Shown here: one piece after another, positions 5,999-8,604 of the stretch
Layout of the letters: each line of letters opens with the position of its first letter
Position numbering within the stretch: the first letter of the stretch is position 1
DNA from: Ruminococcaceae bacterium UBA5408
Lineage (GTDB): Bacteria > Bacillota > Clostridia > Oscillospirales > Acutalibacteraceae
Length of the DNA stretch: 8,604 bases
Assembly: GCA_002407645.1 (NCBI GenBank)
Contig: DHNU01000003.1
Span: 20,805 to 29,408, forward strand
Reading direction: 5' to 3'
Position numbers and translations under genes: made by a program
The notes under the pieces: model-generated
Told to the model about the DNA's origin: nothing
The model's input: only the letters and a program-made list of their open reading frames with translations
The model's database searches: none

Positions 5999-7888
5999 TT
6001 AGAGTTTAAACTTTAGGATTCTTGTAGAATTAATTACCGCAATAATACAAACTCCTACATCCGCAAATACGGCAAGCCACATTGGTGCCAGTCCCATTGC
6101 GGCTAATACTAAAACAACAGCTTTTACTGTTAAAGCAAAAATAATATTAAATCTGATTACCTTCATAGCTCTCTTGGCAAACTTTATTGATGGTGCAAGT
6201 TTAGACGGCTTATCAAGCGTCAAAACTACATCACAAGCTTCTATGGCGGCATCCGTTCCCAGTCCCATAGCAACACCACAGTCGGAAGCGGCTAAAACAG
6301 GAGCATCGTTTATACCGTCACCGACAAAAACAGTTTTTCCGCTTTCTTTACGTATTTCTTCCATTAGTTCAACTTTCTGTTCCGGGAGAAGTCCTGAATG
6401 AAATTCCGTTATTCCGCAGTTTTCCGCTACTTCTTGTGCCGATTTTTCATTATCGCCCGTTAACATAACAATGCGGTTTATATTAATGTTTTTAAGCGCT
6501 TTTATGCCTTCATTTGCATCTTCTTTAAGTGTATCGTTGAGCTCCAAACTTCCTTCAAGTTTACCGTCAACTGAAATGTATACTGAAGCCGTTTCAGCAC
6601 TGTTTAAATCAATATTATTTTTTTCTAAAAGGCTTCTGCGTCCGCAAAGAACTTCTTTACCTTCGATTTCACCTTTTACGCCATGCCCGGGAATTTCAGC
6701 TGCATTTTCAACATCGTAAAAATCAATATCTCCTGCAAATTTAAGTACAGCCTTTGCTGCGGGGTGTGCACTGTATTGTTCAATTGAGGCAGCTGTTTTT
6801 AAAAGATTTTCTTTGCTGATGTTTCCTAAAATATTAATTTTGCTTACTTGTAATTCACCGTGTGTAAGTGTCCCTGTTTTATCGAAAACTACTGCACTTG
6901 TACGGCTTAACGCTTCGAGAAATTTCCCGCCTTTGATAAGAACTCCGTTTTTACTGGCTCCGCCTATACCGGCGTAAAAGCCAAGAGGGATTGAGATAAC
7001 CAAAGAACAGGGACAAGATGCCACTAAAAAGATAAGCGCACGGTACAGCCATGTTCTAAATTCTCCCAAACCTAAAAGCGGGGGGACAACCATAAGTAAA
7101 ACTGCCATGGCAATTACAATAGGTGTATATATTTGTGCAAACCTTGTAATAAGTTTTTCGGCTTTTCCTTTTCTTGCAGATGCCGATTCAACCATAGCTA
7201 TGATTCTTGTAGCCGCGGAGTTTTGAAAGTCACTTGTTACTTTAATAGTTAAAGGGCCTTGTTCATTCATCATCCCGGACAACACCGTTGTTCCTTCTAT
7301 AGCATCCATAGGTTCACTTTCACCAGTAAGAGCGGAAGTATTAACGGATGAAATGCCGCTTATAACGGTACCGTCGAGGGGTATTCTTTCATATGGATTT
7401 ACAAGTATGGTTTCACCGATGGATACTGTTTCAGCGGAAACGATTTCTTCTTTTCCGTGTGCCATTCTGCGGGCGGTATCGGAACGAATTTCTGCAAGCT
7501 TTTCTATGTTTTGGCGGGAGTTTTCAACCGCTCTGTCTTCGAGTGCTTCACCTAAATTATAAAGAATGGCAACCAAAGCCGCTTCTAAATATTCTCCAAG
7601 AAAAAATGCAGCTATTACTGCAATTGACATAAGTGTGGTTTCATCTATATTAAATTTTATAAACGACTTTATTCCCTCAATAAACACACGCCATCCGGAT
7701 AAAATAACAGATAATCCAAATAATATACCAATAATAATCTGTGGAAATTGAAATAATCTTTGCGCAAGTACACCAATAATTAAAAATGCAATTGATAAAT
7801 ATAATTCTGTTTTTAACCTTCCGGAGTCCTTGTTTTCATCATTGCTGCATGAGCAGCTTTCGCAAGAGCAATGGTTATGTTCATACAT
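5999..7888 (-). CDS. cadA: P1B-2-type heavy-metal-exporting ATPase (Zn/Cd/Pb), CadA-like
   Basis: A membrane pump that uses ATP to export divalent soft metals. I place the start at the ATG at 7888 (629 residues) because AGGAGG (7898-7903) lies 9 nt upstream; the in-frame ATG at 7909 would put this site inside the gene. Motifs (629-residue numbering): TGES (188-191), metal-site SCPCSLVISIP (291-301), phosphorylation Asp336 in DKTGTLT, SAHP (373-376) and GDGINDAP (523-530). The Asn581...Lys589 pair of helix 7 and ADVG with Asp610 in helix 8 match the Zn/Cd/Pb (P1B-2) group, not copper pumps. About eight membrane helices: roughly 28-45, 51-68, 85-117 (two), 253-274, 281-307, 578-598 and 601-623. 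The usual N-terminal HMA domain with GMTCxxC is absent; the chain instead begins with His4, His6, Cys7, Cys9, Cys12 and Cys14. The gene starts 1 nt after the cadC stop, so translation is probably coupled. Confidence 0.94.
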   Translation of the reverse strand: MYEHNHCSCESCSCSNDENKDSGRLKTELYLSIAFLIIGVLAQRLFQFPQIIIGILFGLSVILSGWRVFIEGIKSFIKFNIDETTLMSIAVIAAFFLGEYLEAALVAILYNLGEALEDRAVENSRQNIEKLAEIRSDTARRMAHGKEEIVSAETVSIGETILVNPYERIPLDGTVISGISSVNTSALTGESEPMDAIEGTTVLSGMMNEQGPLTIKVTSDFQNSAATRIIAMVESASARKGKAEKLITRFAQIYTPIVIAMAVLLMVVPPLLGLGEFRTWLYRALIFLVASCPCSLVISIPLGFYAGIGGASKNGVLIKGGKFLEALSRTSAVVFDKTGTLTHGELQVSKINILGNISKENLLKTAASIEQYSAHPAAKAVLKFAGDIDFYDVENAAEIPGHGVKGEIEGKEVLCGRRSLLEKNNIDLNSAETASVYISVDGKLEGSLELNDTLKEDANEGIKALKNININRIVMLTGDNEKSAQEVAENCGITEFHSGLLPEQKVELMEEIRKESGKTVFVGDGINDAPVLAASDCGVAMGLGTDAAIEACDVVLTLDKPSKLAPSIKFAKRAMKVIRFNIIFALTVKAVVLVLAAMGLAPMWLAVFADVGVCIIAVINSTRILKFKL

Positions 7889-7889
7889 A

Positions 7890-8252
7890 TTATTTTTCCT
7901 CCTTGACATGGTTTAGTCCCTGTTCAAATATTCGGCGCACATGGTCGTCGTCAAGTGAATAAAATGAGGATTTGCCCTCGCGGCGCACCCTTACAAGATG
8001 TGAAGTACGAAGTATTCTAAGCTGATGAGAAATAGCCGATTGTCCCATTCCGAGTATTTCTGCAATATCACAGACACACAGCTCATTTTCAAATAAGGCG
8101 CAGATAATTCTCACCCTTGTTGAATCACCGAATACTTTAAAAAGTTCTGCGAGAGAAAACAGTGTATCCAAGTCAGGCATATTTTCCACTGTATTTTCAA
8201 TTACGTTGTCATGAAGACACTTTTCTTCACAAATATCAATATTTTTCTCCAA
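7890..8252 (-). CDS. cadC: ArsR/SmtB-family metal-sensing repressor, CadC-like
   Basis: A dimeric winged-helix repressor of the metal pump gene that follows it; metal binding should release it from DNA. The 120 residues show the family pattern: AELFKVFGDSTRVRIICAL (35-53), ELCVCDIAEILGMGQSAISHQLRILR (57-82, the metal box plus recognition helix), then the wing VRVRREGKSSFYSL (87-100). Cys8 and Cys12 near the N-terminus with Cys59 and Cys61 correspond, one residue shifted, to Cys7/11/58/60 of Staphylococcus CadC (alpha3N site). Asp102, His104, His115 and Glu118 correspond to the alpha5 zinc site of CadC and SmtB. The start is TTG at 8252, with AAGGAG (8261-8266) 8 nt upstream; starting there keeps Cys8 and Cys12, which supports it. 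An ATPase partner lies 1 nt downstream, and an operator sits over the promoter. Arsenic sensing is unlikely given the alpha5 site and the pump type. Confidence 0.94.
   Translation of the reverse strand: MEKNIDICEEKCLHDNVIENTVENMPDLDTLFSLAELFKVFGDSTRVRIICALFENELCVCDIAEILGMGQSAISHQLRILRTSHLVRVRREGKSSFYSLDDDHVRRIFEQGLNHVKEEK
7898..7903 (-). promoter_or_regulatory. Ribosome binding site that sets the cadA start
   Basis: AGGAGG on the minus strand lies in the last codons of cadC (Lys-Glu-Glu-Lys), 9 nt before the ATG at 7888. It argues against the upstream in-frame ATG at 7909, which would overlap cadC by 20 bp and has no comparable site. Confidence 0.85.
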
Positions 8253-8260
8253 TTATATCA

Positions 8261-8266
8261 CTCCTT
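8261..8266 (-). promoter_or_regulatory. Ribosome binding site for the TTG start of cadC
   Basis: AAGGAG on the minus strand, 8 nt before TTG at 8252. No ATG or GTG is better placed, and this start preserves the N-terminal metal-binding cysteines. Confidence 0.8.
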
Positions 8267-8270
8267 GAAC

Positions 8271-8290
8271 ATATGAACACATATTCATAT
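8271..8290. promoter_or_regulatory. CadC/SmtB-type operator
   Basis: ATATGAACACATATTCATAT is an inverted repeat with perfect 7-bp arms (ATATGAA/TTCATAT). Its core TGAACA-N2-TATTCA fits the imperfect 12-2-12 operators known for the SmtB/CadC/ZiaR family. It covers the region just downstream of the predicted -10 box of cadC, where bound repressor would block transcription. Confidence 0.75.
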
Positions 8291-8299
8291 TATGCAGAT

Positions 8300-8328
8300 A
8301 TTATAACACGGTGATTATAAAAATGCAA
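8300..8328 (-). promoter_or_regulatory. Promoter of the cadC-cadA operon
   Basis: On the minus strand, TTGCAT (8328-8323) and a perfect TATAAT (8305-8300) are separated by 17 bp. Transcription would start near 8293, at the edge of the operator. Confidence 0.75.
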
Positions 8329-8403
8329 TATTATTTAAAATATTTTCATTTTAGTTTCACGATTTTGAGCATTAAAGCGTTAAATATTGCATAACTTTAC
8401 GAT

Positions 8404-8425
8404 TTTACAGGTTTAAAGCTGTAAA
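8404..8425. repeat. 22-bp near-palindrome, possible binding site
   Basis: TTTACAG (8404-8410) and CTGTAAA (8419-8425) are perfect inverted arms; the centre GTTTAAAG contains palindromic TTTAAA flanked by one G-G mismatch. It has no T run and is too AT-rich in the middle for a terminator. Protein-binding DNA is the likeliest role. Confidence 0.35.
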
Positions 8426-8552
8426 TTAGCGCAATTTCTGCAATTCACATACTTACAACTTGCATTTGATGTCATTTTTTTATCAAAATATACATAAAAA
8501 CGGCTATATTTCTCAATTTAGACATATAATACGAATAATTATAAATTTATAG

Positions 8553-8581
8553 TTGCAAAATCAATTTATCAGTAGTATAAT
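8553..8581 (+). promoter_or_regulatory. Predicted promoter for a gene to the right of the window
   Basis: TTGCAA (8553-8558), 17 bp, then a perfect TATAAT (8576-8581). Transcription would start near 8588 and leave the window, divergent from the cad operon. Confidence 0.5.
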
Positions 8582-8604
8582 CATCTTTATTAAAATATTT
8601 TTAC

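Larger units (their letters stand above)
8329..8604. other. Non-coding AT-rich region upstream of cadC
   Basis: No open frame of useful length or recognisable product is visible on either strand. The region holds a 22-bp near-palindrome (8404-8425) and a plus-strand promoter (8553-8581), so it is probably the shared upstream region between the cad operon and a divergent gene outside the window. Confidence 0.6.

Noticed and set aside
7889..7909. ATG at 7909 as the cadA start (636 residues)
   Set aside because: It would overlap cadC by 20 bp and leave the good AGGAGG at 7898-7903 inside the gene; the ATG at 7888 is ideally spaced from it.

Overview
The window looks like a chromosomal segment from a low-GC, Gram-positive bacterium of the Clostridia type, perhaps a gut Oscillospirales/Ruminococcus relative. 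This is an inference from AT-rich intergenic DNA, AGGAGG-type ribosome binding sites, frequent TTG starts, GC-rich hairpin terminators and the protein families present. I see no IS element, phage gene, CRISPR array, rRNA or tRNA, so this is mostly ordinary chromosome with an accessory metal-resistance locus at the right.

Left part (1-3705): the window opens inside the 3' end of a gene for a repeat-bearing, probably extracellular protein whose last two ~79-residue repeats are visible. A strong hairpin and ~425 bp of non-coding DNA follow. Then comes a well-formed promoter driving two genes: an MBOAT-family membrane O-acyltransferase (AlgI-like) and a single-pass DHHW protein (AlgJ/AlgX-like SGNH fold). 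Together they resemble a minimal machine that passes an acyl group, usually acetyl, across the membrane to a cell-surface or secreted polymer. No polymer-synthesis gene is in view, so the substrate is unknown.

Middle part (3706-5757): ptsH and ptsI, the general PTS proteins HPr and Enzyme I, with their own promoter region (containing a 16-bp palindrome) and a textbook terminator. HPr keeps His15 but has Lys at position 46, where Gram-positive HPr normally has the regulatory Ser46. Enzyme I keeps the catalytic His189 and Cys502 but is about 30 residues shorter at the C-terminus than the E. coli protein.

Convergent gap (5713-5998): two terminators enclose a sequence with a promoter-like TTCACA-N18-TATAAT, so a short transcript of ~150 nt (small RNA or micro-ORF) is possible.

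Right part (5999-8604): a minus-strand cadC-cadA operon. The ArsR/SmtB repressor has both known metal sites of CadC (Cys8/12/59/61 and Asp102/His104/His115/Glu118). The P1B-2-type ATPase should export Zn, Cd or Pb; its usual HMA domain is replaced by a short His/Cys tail. A 20-bp operator lies over the predicted transcription start, giving a complete sensor-operator-pump circuit. The last ~300 bp are non-coding and end with a good plus-strand promoter, probably for a divergent gene beyond the window.
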